44,329 nt of DNA. Origin: an uncultured Pelagibacteraceae bacterium (GTDB taxonomy: Bacteria > Pseudomonadota > Alphaproteobacteria > Pelagibacterales > Pelagibacteraceae). This document shows, in pieces, positions 26,774-35,379 of this stretch (position 1 is its first letter; each line of letters opens with the position of its first letter). A program made the translations under genes and the position numbers. The notes under the pieces were generated by a model. That model ran no database searches. It worked only from the letters and a program-made list of their open reading frames with translations, and was not told the origin of the DNA. The stretch spans positions 1 to 44,329 of the forward strand of contig CACHTB010000006.1 in NCBI GenBank assembly GCA_902582735.1, read 5' to 3'.

Positions 26774-27127
26774 TTGGTAGAAAGCTATATTAGTTTACTA
26801 ATATGCTTTATAAATAAAATAATGACTAAAATAGTAGCAACAATTGAAGCAGAAGGTTTAAAAGGTTTAATTGGAGGCTATATTAACATACATTTATTAC
26901 CTATGTATCAAAATAAAATAGCATATGGATCATCAGGTTTTCCCTGGTCTTCTGATTTAAGCAAAAGGGACGTTAATTATAAAAAAGGAATATGTCCAAA
27001 TGCAGAAAATCTTCGAGATTTTAATTTTTTAGGTTTTGAAATGTGTTTGCATCAAATGAATGAACAAGAAATAATTGAAACAGTTTCAGTGTTTAAAAAA
27101 GTATGGTCAAATCTTAATGCATTATAA
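26774..27127 (+). pseudogene. C-terminal fragment of a DegT/DnrJ/EryC1/StrS aminotransferase
   Basis: The frame opens at TTG 26774, with an ATG at 26822. From about EAEGLKGLIGGY onward, LPMYQNKIAYGSSGFPW, YKKGICPNAENL and a final VFKKVWSNL match the C-terminal 90-100 residues of sugar aminotransferases, whose full length is near 380-430. The PLP-binding Lys and cofactor domain are missing and no matching upstream frame was seen, so the gene is truncated. It probably once supplied the amino group for the adjacent formyltransferase. Expression as a stand-alone piece seems unlikely to give an enzyme. Confidence 0.7.
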
Positions 27128-27181
27128 AAATTTAATAAATTATAAAAATAGTATTTAAGAATTCTAAAAAAATCATTTTTT

Positions 27182-28969
27182 ATGATTAATCAAAAAAGAT
27201 ATTTAGTAACAACTGCAAATGAAGAAACATGGAAATTTCACCAACCGATTATATTTTTAGGAGAATGGTGCTGCTTATATGACCGTAAACATAAATGGCA
27301 AGGTTTGGATGCTATAATTGCAAAACCATACGGCTTAGATAGTCTTAATAGAGACTCTGATTTTTATAATGCAAAATCATTAGAAGAAAAATTTTTTGAT
27401 AAATTTTGTAAATTACTTAATTACCATCATAATGAAGAATATAGTAATAGATTTTGGCAGATACTTATAGGTCACTGGTTTAGAAAGACAATAAACATGC
27501 TATTAAACAGAATTAATACACTTAGTTCTTGTTTAAAGAATTATAAAATTTCAGGATGTTCTTTTTATAAAGCTAATATAAGTAAATTAGCATCTTTGGA
27601 TGAAGCATCTTTTGAAAAAAATTGTGGGGACGATATCTGGAATAACATATTATTTTCTCAAATAATAAAATTTTTTGAAATTGACTTTCCAATTGAATAT
27701 ATAGAAGAGAAAAAAAAAATAAGCGACTCCTCAAAACTTTTAAAAAATAATTTATCCATTAAAAGAAAATTTTTAAAATGGTGTTGTTTTAATTATAATA
27801 AAATTTCTAAAAAATTTTTGAGAAAAAATGATGCATTTATTCTAAATAGCTACTTACCATTAAAATCAGAAATTAAATTAGAAATAGCTTTAAAACAATT
27901 GCCTCAGATTTGGGTCTTTCAAAGAGAGCAAATAAAATTACCTGTTTCTTTAAATGATTATGACATTTCAACAAGAAAAAAATTAAAAAATAGTTTTATA
28001 ATTAATTCAGATAGTTATATTGAAAATATAATTTGTTCATTGGTATTTGATTTATTACCAGTATGTTACTTAGAAGGTTTTAAAAACTTAGGAAAAGTAG
28101 CACAAAATCAACCATGGCCAGATCAGCCAAGATTTATATTTACTAGCAATAATTATTATGCGGACGAAATATTTAAATTCTGGTGTGCATTAAAAGTAGA
28201 ACAGGGTTTTAAATATTATGTTGGTCAACACGGCAACAAGTACGGAATAGTTAAAAATTTTTCACCTCAAATTGAGGAAATCACATCAGATAAATTCATT
28301 ACATGGGGTTTTAAAAAAAAACTACCACAATATATACCAGCATTTGTTTTAAAAAATGCTGGAGTACGAAAAAGAAATTACAATCCTAAAGGTGGATTGT
28401 TATTAATTGAACAGCATCTACCTCATAGAATTGAAACTTGGGATACGGATTACGAATTTAAAGAATATTTTAATGATCAAAAGAAATTTACAAAACTACT
28501 ACACAAAGATCCTAAAAACAGTCTTACAATTAGATTGCACGGAGGTTATAAACTATTCAGATGGAATGAGGAAAAAAGATGGTTTGATTTTGATCCCAAG
28601 CTTAAATTAGATTATGGTAACACGAACATAAAAAAATTGATTTCAAATAATAGATTGATTGTGCATAGTTATAACTCAACTGGCACATTAGAAACTTTAT
28701 CTCAGAATATTCCAACGCTTATTTTTTGGCAAAATGGGTTTGACACAATCGAAAATAATTCTATTCCTTATTTTCAACAATTAATGGAAGTTGGAATTGT
28801 ACATTTATCACCAGAGTCAGTAGCAAAAAAAGTTAATGATAATTGGGATGATGTTGAAAAATGGTGGAACCATAAAAATTTACAGATTGTCAGAAAGAAT
28901 TTTTGCGATCATTTCGCTAGATCAAGTGTCAATTCTATTAGTGAATTAAAGAAAATTTTACTTCAATAA
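27182..28969 (+). CDS. LIC12162-family putative transferase
   Basis: 595 residues. It begins YLVTTANEETWKFHQPIIFLGEWCCLYDRKHKWQ in overlapping short blocks typical of the LIC12162 family (TIGR04331), followed by YSNRFWQILIGHW. Later blocks YYVGQHGNKYGI, LLIEQHLPHRIE, RLHGGYKLFRW, VHSYNSTGTLET and IPTLIFWQ resemble the C-terminal half of GT-B or CDP-glycerol-transferase-like proteins. No membrane segment. The family is described as a putative transferase of O-antigen regions; substrate unknown. It stands alone between a decayed stretch and the 29094 unit. Confidence 0.8.
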   Translation: MINQKRYLVTTANEETWKFHQPIIFLGEWCCLYDRKHKWQGLDAIIAKPYGLDSLNRDSDFYNAKSLEEKFFDKFCKLLNYHHNEEYSNRFWQILIGHWFRKTINMLLNRINTLSSCLKNYKISGCSFYKANISKLASLDEASFEKNCGDDIWNNILFSQIIKFFEIDFPIEYIEEKKKISDSSKLLKNNLSIKRKFLKWCCFNYNKISKKFLRKNDAFILNSYLPLKSEIKLEIALKQLPQIWVFQREQIKLPVSLNDYDISTRKKLKNSFIINSDSYIENIICSLVFDLLPVCYLEGFKNLGKVAQNQPWPDQPRFIFTSNNYYADEIFKFWCALKVEQGFKYYVGQHGNKYGIVKNFSPQIEEITSDKFITWGFKKKLPQYIPAFVLKNAGVRKRNYNPKGGLLLIEQHLPHRIETWDTDYEFKEYFNDQKKFTKLLHKDPKNSLTIRLHGGYKLFRWNEEKRWFDFDPKLKLDYGNTNIKKLISNNRLIVHSYNSTGTLETLSQNIPTLIFWQNGFDTIENNSIPYFQQLMEVGIVHLSPESVAKKVNDNWDDVEKWWNHKNLQIVRKNFCDHFARSSVNSISELKKILLQ

Positions 28970-29037
28970 ATTTTATATTTTTGTGAATTATATTTAAATT
29001 TTTAAGACAGTTTACTATTAGCTCAATTGATATTAGA

Positions 29038-29054
29038 TATAATAATCTTATAAT
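29038..29054 (+). promoter_or_regulatory. Tandem TATAAT boxes upstream of the 29094 unit
   Basis: TATAAT occurs at 29038-29043 and again at 29049-29054, 40-56 bases before the GTG at 29094. No good -35 element is visible at 17 bases. The next plus-strand genes follow closely for 6 kb, so a promoter is expected here. Confidence 0.35.
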
Positions 29055-29093
29055 AATTAAAGTAAAATTTTAATGCACATTTTTTGTATTTAA

Positions 29094-30122
29094 GTGAAAA
29101 AAAAAAATTCTTATAAATTATCTATTTGCATACCAAATTATAATAGAGGCAAATATCTTAAAAATTGTTTAAATTCGATATTTCTAGCTAGGTCAATTTC
29201 GAGTTTAAATTTTGAAATTTGTATTTCGGATAATGCATCAACAGAAAATATTTTACCAATTATAAACTTTTATAAAAAAAAAAAATTACCAATTAAATTT
29301 CAACAAAACAGGAAAAATTTAGGTTTTGGAGCGAATTTTTATAAAGTAGTTAAAATGGCGAAAGGCGAGTTTATTTGGGTAATAGGTAACGATGACTTGC
29401 TCTACTTACATTCATTGAAAGTACTTGAGAAGCTATTTAATAAATATAGTGATGTAGAATTTTTTTTTATAAATTCATCTAATTTAAATTCCAAATTTGT
29501 TTTTAATTGCAAACAACCTTTTAATACAAAAAAAATACCCAATAGTTTAAATAATTTTTCACAAATTAAAAAAAATAAAAAAACTAATTTTTTAGATTTG
29601 ATAAACCCATCAGTTTCCTGGGATTTTTTGCTTGGAATATTTTTGACTGTATACAAAAGAGATAAATTTGTAAAAAATTTAAATATTCTTAACAAAAAGA
29701 AATTAAATGATCCAAGAGTGTGGTCTACAATTGATAATACCGCGCCGCATGTAAAAGTTTTTTCATATACTTTTAAAAATTCAAAAGCTTATATTCAGGC
29801 AAAACCATTAACTGCAAGTATATTTGGCGAAAAAGAATGGAATAATAAGTATCCATTTATTGAGATAGTTCGTATACCTGAGATATTGAATATTTATAGA
29901 AAAAATGGAATGTCATTCTTTCAGTATACTAAATGTAAAAATTTTATACTAAAAAGATTTATTCCTTATTTATATTTAATTTTAAAGGATAAAAAGAATA
30001 GTAACTATCAATATATAAATTTTAAAGAACATATTTTATATAATATTTTTTACCCAAACATTTATTTTTTTGGTATTTTTTATATCGTAAAATCAATTTA
30101 CAGAAAATTACTTAGATATTAA
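29094..30122 (+). CDS. Family 2 glycosyltransferase
   Basis: 342 residues from a GTG start. LSICIPNYNRG, EICISDNAST and WVIGNDDLLY (the DDD-type donor/metal site region) show a GT-A fold of family 2, similar to abequosyltransferase-like enzymes. A hydrophobic patch near the C-terminus (YPNIYFFGIFYIVKS) may touch the membrane. A 12-A run is present at 29274-29285. It precedes the epimerase by 3 bases and is the first gene of the CDP-sugar unit, so it may transfer that sugar. Confidence 0.8.
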   Translation: MKKKNSYKLSICIPNYNRGKYLKNCLNSIFLARSISSLNFEICISDNASTENILPIINFYKKKKLPIKFQQNRKNLGFGANFYKVVKMAKGEFIWVIGNDDLLYLHSLKVLEKLFNKYSDVEFFFINSSNLNSKFVFNCKQPFNTKKIPNSLNNFSQIKKNKKTNFLDLINPSVSWDFLLGIFLTVYKRDKFVKNLNILNKKKLNDPRVWSTIDNTAPHVKVFSYTFKNSKAYIQAKPLTASIFGEKEWNNKYPFIEIVRIPEILNIYRKNGMSFFQYTKCKNFILKRFIPYLYLILKDKKNSNYQYINFKEHILYNIFYPNIYFFGIFYIVKSIYRKLLRY

Positions 30123-30125
30123 CAA

Positions 30126-30959
30126 ATGAAAATTATAGTAAGTGGAGCTTCAGGATTTTTTGGTAAAAACTTTATTAATTTGGCTTCAAAAAAGGGTCAT
30201 CATATTTATGCAATTTCTAGATATAAACAAAAGAAAATAAAAAATGTAAAATGGATGATTGGAAGTTTAGATAAAAATTTTAAAGAATTTAAAAAATGCG
30301 AGGTATTAGTTCATTTTGCATCTGCTGGTGTATCAAACAGAAATTTGTCATATAAAAAAGCGTTTGATACAAACGTAACAAAATCAACTCAATTTTTGAT
30401 AAACGCCGCACAAGCAGGCTGTTTAAAATGGGTTGTAATTGGCACTTCTTCAGAGTACGGCGAAACTTTAAAGCTTGGAAAACCAGTTAAAATAAGTTCA
30501 GAAAGATTACCAGTCTGTAATTATGGAATAACAAAGTCCTTGTTTTCTGATTTATGTAAAATTTTATCAAAAACTTTTAAATCTCGTTGTAGAAATTTGA
30601 GAGCCTTCCCAGTATTTGGTTTACATGAAAGTAAAAATAGATTAGTGCCATCTCTATTAAAATCAATAAGAGAGAAAAAAAATTTTACCGTTAATAATCC
30701 AATGGAAATGAGAGATTTTTCAAACATTGAGGACATTGTAAAGAAAATTTTGCTAGCAATTAATTTTCCAAAAAAAAGTGAAAACAATTATGAGGAATGG
30801 CATTTAGCGAGTGGCAATGCAGTTAGAGTTGGTCATTTTGTTAAAAATATATGTAAAAAAATGGAATATGATAAAGAATTAATATTTAAAAATAATAACA
30901 AAAAATTATTTCATCATATATCCGATAAAAAAAGTATATGGAGACATGATGAAATGTAA
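30126..30959 (+). CDS. NAD-dependent epimerase/dehydratase (extended SDR)
   Basis: 277 residues. VSGASGFFGKN (cofactor loop), GTSSEYGE and YGITK (Tyr-xxx-Lys) are intact, and MRDFSNIEDIV is the usual late block. It directly follows the GT2 gene and overlaps the C-methyltransferase start by 14 bases. Together with RfbG and RfbF downstream it probably acts as a reductase or epimerase on a CDP-4-keto-6-deoxyhexose. Confidence 0.8.
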   Translation: MKIIVSGASGFFGKNFINLASKKGHHIYAISRYKQKKIKNVKWMIGSLDKNFKEFKKCEVLVHFASAGVSNRNLSYKKAFDTNVTKSTQFLINAAQAGCLKWVVIGTSSEYGETLKLGKPVKISSERLPVCNYGITKSLFSDLCKILSKTFKSRCRNLRAFPVFGLHESKNRLVPSLLKSIREKKNFTVNNPMEMRDFSNIEDIVKKILLAINFPKKSENNYEEWHLASGNAVRVGHFVKNICKKMEYDKELIFKNNNKKLFHHISDKKSIWRHDEM

Positions 30960-32226
30960 AAATTGTAAAAAAAAAAGTTTACATAAAGTTTTCAACTTAG
31001 GCAATCAACCGATAAGTAGCGTATTTTATAATACAAAAAAACAAAGATTGCCCAGTTATTCATTAGATTTATATAAATGTAAACTTTGTCAGTTGGTTCA
31101 ATTTAAATCTTTGGCTCCACTAAAAGATATGTATGGTTTGACCTATGGCTATAACACCTCTCTAAGTCCACTTATGGTTAACCATATGAGGAAAAAATTT
31201 AATTTTATTAAACTCAATTATAAAAAATTGCTTAAAGGCCAAATATTAGATATCGGCTCAAATGACGGAACTTTTCTAAATCTTCTACACGGTATAAAAG
31301 GAACAAAATTGTATGGAATGGATCCTTCTAGTGAAAAATTTCTGAGCAATTATAAAAAAAATATAACTGTTTTAAAAGATTTTTTTTCAAAAAAAAAATT
31401 ATTAAAAAATATATCATCTGATCAGTTAAAAAATAAATTTAACATCATAACTTCATTTGCAATGTTTTATGATATCGAGGATCCAAATAGTTTCTGCAGT
31501 GATATATTTGAATTATTAAATGATAATGGTATCTGGGTAGTTGAATTTTCCTATTTACCCCTTTTATTTAAAAACTTAACTTACGATCAAATATGTCATG
31601 AACATGTTACATATTATTCCTTAACTACGTTTAACAAAATCTTAAAGAATAACAACATGAGGGTAATTGACTTAAGTTTTAATGAAATAAATGGCGGCAG
31701 TATAGAAGTTATATGTGTAAAAAAACAATCAAAATTAAAACCGAAAAGTATTGTGGCAAAAATTTTTAAAGAAGAAGCCAGTATCAGAAATAATATATTC
31801 AAACTTTTTCAAGATAGAGTAGATAATGTAAAAAAAACATTGTCTGAATTTTTAATCAACATACCCTCAAAAGATATTATAGGCTATGGAGCGTCAACAA
31901 AAGGTAATATAGTTTTAAATCACTTAAAACTCTCAAACAAAAATTTATCATTTATATGTGATGCAAATCCTTTTAAATTTAATAGATATACACCTGGAAG
32001 TAATATAAAAATTATCTCAAAAAAAGAGATGAGAAAACGCAATCCTAAATACCTTTTAGTTTTAATTTGGTCTTTTAGGTCAGAGGTTATTAAGCAAGAA
32101 TTGAATTATATTAAAAAGGGAGGAAAACTCATATTTCATTTACCAATACTTCACATTATTGATAAATATAATTACAAGAAGTATTTAAAATCAGACTTTA
32201 ACAGCATGTCGTATTCAATAAATTAA
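30946..32226 (+). CDS. Zinc-binding sugar C-methyltransferase
   Basis: 426 residues. Cys4, Cys7, Cys45 and Cys48 form the N-terminal zinc site, ILDIGSNDGTFLNLL is the SAM loop (near residue 100), CHEHVTYYSLTTF is the family's catalytic-region block and GYGASTKGN plus a C-terminal FNRYTPGS complete the three-domain architecture. Related enzymes (TylC3, NovU) add a methyl to C3 or C5 of an NDP-4-keto-6-deoxyhexose. Here the adjacent RfbG and RfbF make CDP-4-keto-6-deoxyglucose likely, giving a branched-chain sugar. It is the third member of this family in the window. Confidence 0.85.
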   Translation: MMKCKNCKKKSLHKVFNLGNQPISSVFYNTKKQRLPSYSLDLYKCKLCQLVQFKSLAPLKDMYGLTYGYNTSLSPLMVNHMRKKFNFIKLNYKKLLKGQILDIGSNDGTFLNLLHGIKGTKLYGMDPSSEKFLSNYKKNITVLKDFFSKKKLLKNISSDQLKNKFNIITSFAMFYDIEDPNSFCSDIFELLNDNGIWVVEFSYLPLLFKNLTYDQICHEHVTYYSLTTFNKILKNNNMRVIDLSFNEINGGSIEVICVKKQSKLKPKSIVAKIFKEEASIRNNIFKLFQDRVDNVKKTLSEFLINIPSKDIIGYGASTKGNIVLNHLKLSNKNLSFICDANPFKFNRYTPGSNIKIISKKEMRKRNPKYLLVLIWSFRSEVIKQELNYIKKGGKLIFHLPILHIIDKYNYKKYLKSDFNSMSYSIN

Positions 32227-33282
32227 ATGTTGAATTTACTTTTTTTTAGAGGAAAAAAAATTTTTATTACTGGTCACACTGGCTTCAAAGGATCCTGGTT
32301 AACATATATTCTTTATTTAAGTGGTGCGAAACTAGTTGGGTATAGTCTTAAACCAAAAAATAGTTATGATAATTTTTATTTATTTAAATTAAATCAAAAG
32401 ATTAAAAATTATTTTGGTGATGTAAGAGACGAAAAGAATTTAAGGAATGCAATCATAAAATTTAAACCAGATATAATATTTCATTTAGCTGCTCAACCAT
32501 TAGTAAAAGAATCTTATAAAGACCCAAAATTTACTTTTGTAACTAATATTATGGGGACTATGAATATTTTAGAAATCGCAAGGGAAAGTAAAAACGTAAA
32601 GTCAGTAGTTATTATAACATCTGACAAGTGCTATAAAAATTTTGAAAAAAAATCAGGTTATTCAGAATTTGATGAATTAGGAGGGCAAGATCCTTATAGT
32701 GCCTCTAAAGCTGCGGCTGAAAATATATTTTATTCTTATCAAAAATCATATTTTGATGCAAAAACTGATATTGGTTTAGTTTCAGCTAGAGCTGGGAATG
32801 TAATTGGAGGCGGTGACTGGTCAAAAGACAGAATAATTCCAGATTTTATTAAATCAATTATAAAAAAAAAAATTTTTTCTATAAGAAGTCCAAATTCTAC
32901 ACGACCATGGCAACATGTTTTTGATTTAATAAATGGCTATCTTATTTTAAGTAAAAAAAGTTATGGTACCAATAAATATAATGGATCATGGAATTTTGGA
33001 CCAGATAAAAATCATTTAACTGTAAAATATTTAATCTCAGAATTAAGTAAGATTATGCATATAAAGAAACAATTAAAAATTAAAAAAGATAAAAAAGTTA
33101 AAGAAACAGGATTGCTAAGTCTAAAAATTCATAAATCTAAAAGGTTATTGAAATGGAGACCAAAACTTTCATATTTAAGAACTTTAAAACTAACAGCTGA
33201 GTGGTATCAATGTTTTATTTATGATAAAAAAAACATCGAGCGGTTAACTAGAAGACAGATAAAGGATTTTTTTTATGATTGA
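32227..33282 (+). CDS. rfbG: CDP-glucose 4,6-dehydratase
   Basis: 351 residues, normal for RfbG. ITGHTGFKGSW at the N-terminus, HLAAQPLV, TSDKCY, YSASK for Tyr-xxx-Lys, ARAGNVIGGGDW and RPWQHVFD are specific to CDP-glucose 4,6-dehydratases. The enzyme forms CDP-4-keto-6-deoxyglucose from the RfbF product. It starts immediately after the C-methyltransferase stop and overlaps the 3,5-epimerase-like gene by 8 bases. RfbH, which would start 3-deoxygenation, is not in the window. Confidence 0.9.
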   Translation: MLNLLFFRGKKIFITGHTGFKGSWLTYILYLSGAKLVGYSLKPKNSYDNFYLFKLNQKIKNYFGDVRDEKNLRNAIIKFKPDIIFHLAAQPLVKESYKDPKFTFVTNIMGTMNILEIARESKNVKSVVIITSDKCYKNFEKKSGYSEFDELGGQDPYSASKAAAENIFYSYQKSYFDAKTDIGLVSARAGNVIGGGDWSKDRIIPDFIKSIIKKKIFSIRSPNSTRPWQHVFDLINGYLILSKKSYGTNKYNGSWNFGPDKNHLTVKYLISELSKIMHIKKQLKIKKDKKVKETGLLSLKIHKSKRLLKWRPKLSYLRTLKLTAEWYQCFIYDKKNIERLTRRQIKDFFYD

Positions 33283-33724
33283 AGGTGTTGAAATTATTCC
33301 AAAAAAACAAATTATCGATGAGCGTGGAAAAATTATGCACATGTTGAGAAATGATGATCCAAATTATACTAAATTTGGTGAAATATATTTTTCATATTCA
33401 CATCCTGATACAATAAAGGCTTGGCATCTCCATAAGCGCATGACAGTTAACTATGTTTGTGTAATTGGAAAAATTAAATTAGTTTTGTTTGATGATCGAC
33501 CCCAAAGTTCAACAAAAGGCAAATTAGATGAAATTTTTTTAACAACAGATAATTATAGCCTAGTGAGTGTACCACCAGGAATATGGAATGGTTTTAAATC
33601 AATAGAAAATAAGTTTTCAATAATTGCAAACTGTTCAGATATACCGCACGACCCTGAGGAAATGTTGAGAAAACCATTTGATGATCCATATTTTAATTAT
33701 AACTGGAACATTAAGTTAGGATGA
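33275..33724 (+). CDS. RmlC-like 3,5-epimerase family cupin
   Basis: 149 residues, shorter than typical RmlC (about 180). IIDERGKIMHML, WHLHKRMTVNYVCVIG, KLVLFDDR and VPPGIWNGFK follow the dTDP-4-dehydrorhamnose 3,5-epimerase pattern, with the His in WHLH as the likely catalytic base. Placed between rfbG and rfbF, with overlaps of 8 and 4 bases, it should act on the CDP-4-keto sugar, changing one or two stereocentres. A purely binding role is possible, but the fold and context favour epimerisation. Confidence 0.75.
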   Translation: MIEGVEIIPKKQIIDERGKIMHMLRNDDPNYTKFGEIYFSYSHPDTIKAWHLHKRMTVNYVCVIGKIKLVLFDDRPQSSTKGKLDEIFLTTDNYSLVSVPPGIWNGFKSIENKFSIIANCSDIPHDPEEMLRKPFDDPYFNYNWNIKLG

Positions 33725-34416
33725 AAGTAGTAATACTAGCTGGAGGTAAAGGAACAAGGATATCTGAATACACTCGCTCGATACCAAAACCAATGGTCCC
33801 AGTTGGATCAAAACCAATTATAGAACATATAATTAATTATTATATTAAGTATGGTTTTAAAGAATTTATTATTGCAACTGGCTACAAAAATGAAATCATT
33901 AAAAATTATTTTAAAAAAAAAAAAAAACCAGCAAAAATTAAAGTAATAAATACAGGCGTTAAAACTTTGACGGGTTCAAGGTTAAAAAAATTAGAAAAAG
34001 AATTAAAACAAACATTTATGCTAACTTATGGCGATGGATTATCAAATATAAATTTGAAAAAGCTTTTAAAATTTCACAAAAAAAACAAAAGAAAGATAAC
34101 ATTAACAGCTGTTCATCCTCCCGCAAGATTTGGTGAACTTTCTATATCAAAAAATCTGGTAACCAAATTTGAGGAAAAGCCTCAATTACAAAAAGGATGG
34201 ATTAATGGAGGTTTTTTTGTTGTTGAGCCAGAATTTTTGAAACTCATAGGTATTAAAAATGTTATGTTAGAAAGATCTCCTCTAACAAATGCAGTGAATT
34301 CTAAAAATTTGGCAGCTTACAAACATGCTGGTTTTTGGTTTTGCATGGATACACTAAGAGATAAGATTGTATTAGATGAAATGGTGAAAAATAAAAAATC
34401 TCCATGGCTTAAATAA
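33721..34416 (+). CDS. rfbF: Glucose-1-phosphate cytidylyltransferase
   Basis: 231 residues. VILAGGKGTRISEYT...PKPMVPVGSKP is the nucleotide and metal loop, TYGDGLSN the metal-binding Asp region, FEEKPQ and WINGGFFVVEP are typical of RfbF. It makes CDP-glucose for RfbG. It is about 25 residues shorter than many RfbF proteins in the middle region. The coding sequence contains a run of 15 A (33913-33927) giving five consecutive lysines. Overlaps the upstream cupin gene by 4 bases and touches the next ATG. Confidence 0.88.
   Translation: MKVVILAGGKGTRISEYTRSIPKPMVPVGSKPIIEHIINYYIKYGFKEFIIATGYKNEIIKNYFKKKKKPAKIKVINTGVKTLTGSRLKKLEKELKQTFMLTYGDGLSNINLKKLLKFHKKNKRKITLTAVHPPARFGELSISKNLVTKFEEKPQLQKGWINGGFFVVEPEFLKLIGIKNVMLERSPLTNAVNSKNLAAYKHAGFWFCMDTLRDKIVLDEMVKNKKSPWLK
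33913..33927 (+). repeat. 15-base A homopolymer in the rfbF coding sequence
   Basis: Fifteen A in a row between F and P codons of rfbF; the longest homopolymer I noticed in the window. It could cause slippage of polymerase or a sequencing-length error. Confidence 0.85.
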
Positions 34417-35315
34417 TGTCAAATATAGCTGTTTTTGGAGGAACAGGTTATTTAGCATCATTAATAAGAAATCAAAATAAAACACAAAATAATTATTTTT
34501 TTTTTTCAAGAAAAAAAAATGTTAAAAATTGTCATGACTTATTTTCATATAAAAAAAAATTTGGTAGTTTTAAAAATATCGATTTTATTATTCACTTAGC
34601 TGGACCAAGTCAACAGCAATTAAAAAAAGATAAAGGTTTAATAAAAAAAAAAAATAAAATTACTTTAGATATTTGTAATTTATGTTTACAGCATAATATT
34701 AAATTAATTTATATTTCTTCATTGCAAGTTTACAAAAATTATGGAATTGACAGTTTATCAAAAAAATCAAAATTAAATCTAAAAAATTTATACTCTAAAT
34801 CACATTATGAAACTGAACAGATAATATTTAATAAAATTTTAAAAAAAAAAATGTTTACAATTTTAAGAATTGGAAATGTTTTTGGATTTAAAAAATATGA
34901 GAATATAAGAGAAATAAATAACAATTTAATTCATGGATTTTGTTTTTCTGCACTAAAAACAAACAAAATAATTATTAAAAAAGGCTTCATTCAGAGATCA
35001 TTTGTGCCTTCCAAAATATTCATTGAAGTTATTAATTCAATAATAAAAAATAATTATTTTGAAAATAAAATTGTAAATATAAGTTATAAAAACTTCGCTC
35101 TTCAAGATATAGCCCGATTAATACAAAAGAGATCAAAATCAATATTAAATTTAAGTATTAATGTTTTAATTAAAAAACTAGGTAAAAAAAAAATATATAG
35201 AATATATTCTGATAAAAAATATCAACCTACTACTGCCAATAAACAAATCAATATTGAAATTGATCAGATTTTGAAAAATATTAAAAAAATTGTTAAACTT
35301 CAAAAGATTATTTAA
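34416..35315 (+). CDS. SDR-family reductase-like protein with altered Tyr-xxx-Lys
   Basis: 299 residues. VFGGTGYLASL is the cofactor loop, HLAGPSQQQL and YISSLQVY are in place, but where SDRs have Tyr-xxx-Lys this protein reads YSKSH, so the Lys is replaced by His (the following Tyr could be an alternative). RIGNVFG and the late blocks are conserved. It closes the CDP-sugar unit, where a 4-ketoreductase is expected. Activity may be altered or lost. A 12-A run lies at 34643-34654. Confidence 0.7.
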   Translation: MSNIAVFGGTGYLASLIRNQNKTQNNYFFFSRKKNVKNCHDLFSYKKKFGSFKNIDFIIHLAGPSQQQLKKDKGLIKKKNKITLDICNLCLQHNIKLIYISSLQVYKNYGIDSLSKKSKLNLKNLYSKSHYETEQIIFNKILKKKMFTILRIGNVFGFKKYENIREINNNLIHGFCFSALKTNKIIIKKGFIQRSFVPSKIFIEVINSIIKNNYFENKIVNISYKNFALQDIARLIQKRSKSILNLSINVLIKKLGKKKIYRIYSDKKYQPTTANKQINIEIDQILKNIKKIVKLQKII

Positions 35316-35335
35316 ATTAAAGATTTAACTTTAAT
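35316..35335 (+). other. Hairpin directly after the CDP-sugar unit
   Basis: ATTAAAG, a 6-base loop ATTTAA and CTTTAAT form a perfect 7-base stem starting right after the stop codon at 35315. No T run follows, so this is not a standard intrinsic terminator; it could be an RNA processing or attenuation site, or chance. Confidence 0.25.
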
Positions 35336-35379
35336 AGGATACAAAGCTAAAATTAAATAAAGTATAAAAATTAAATTTT

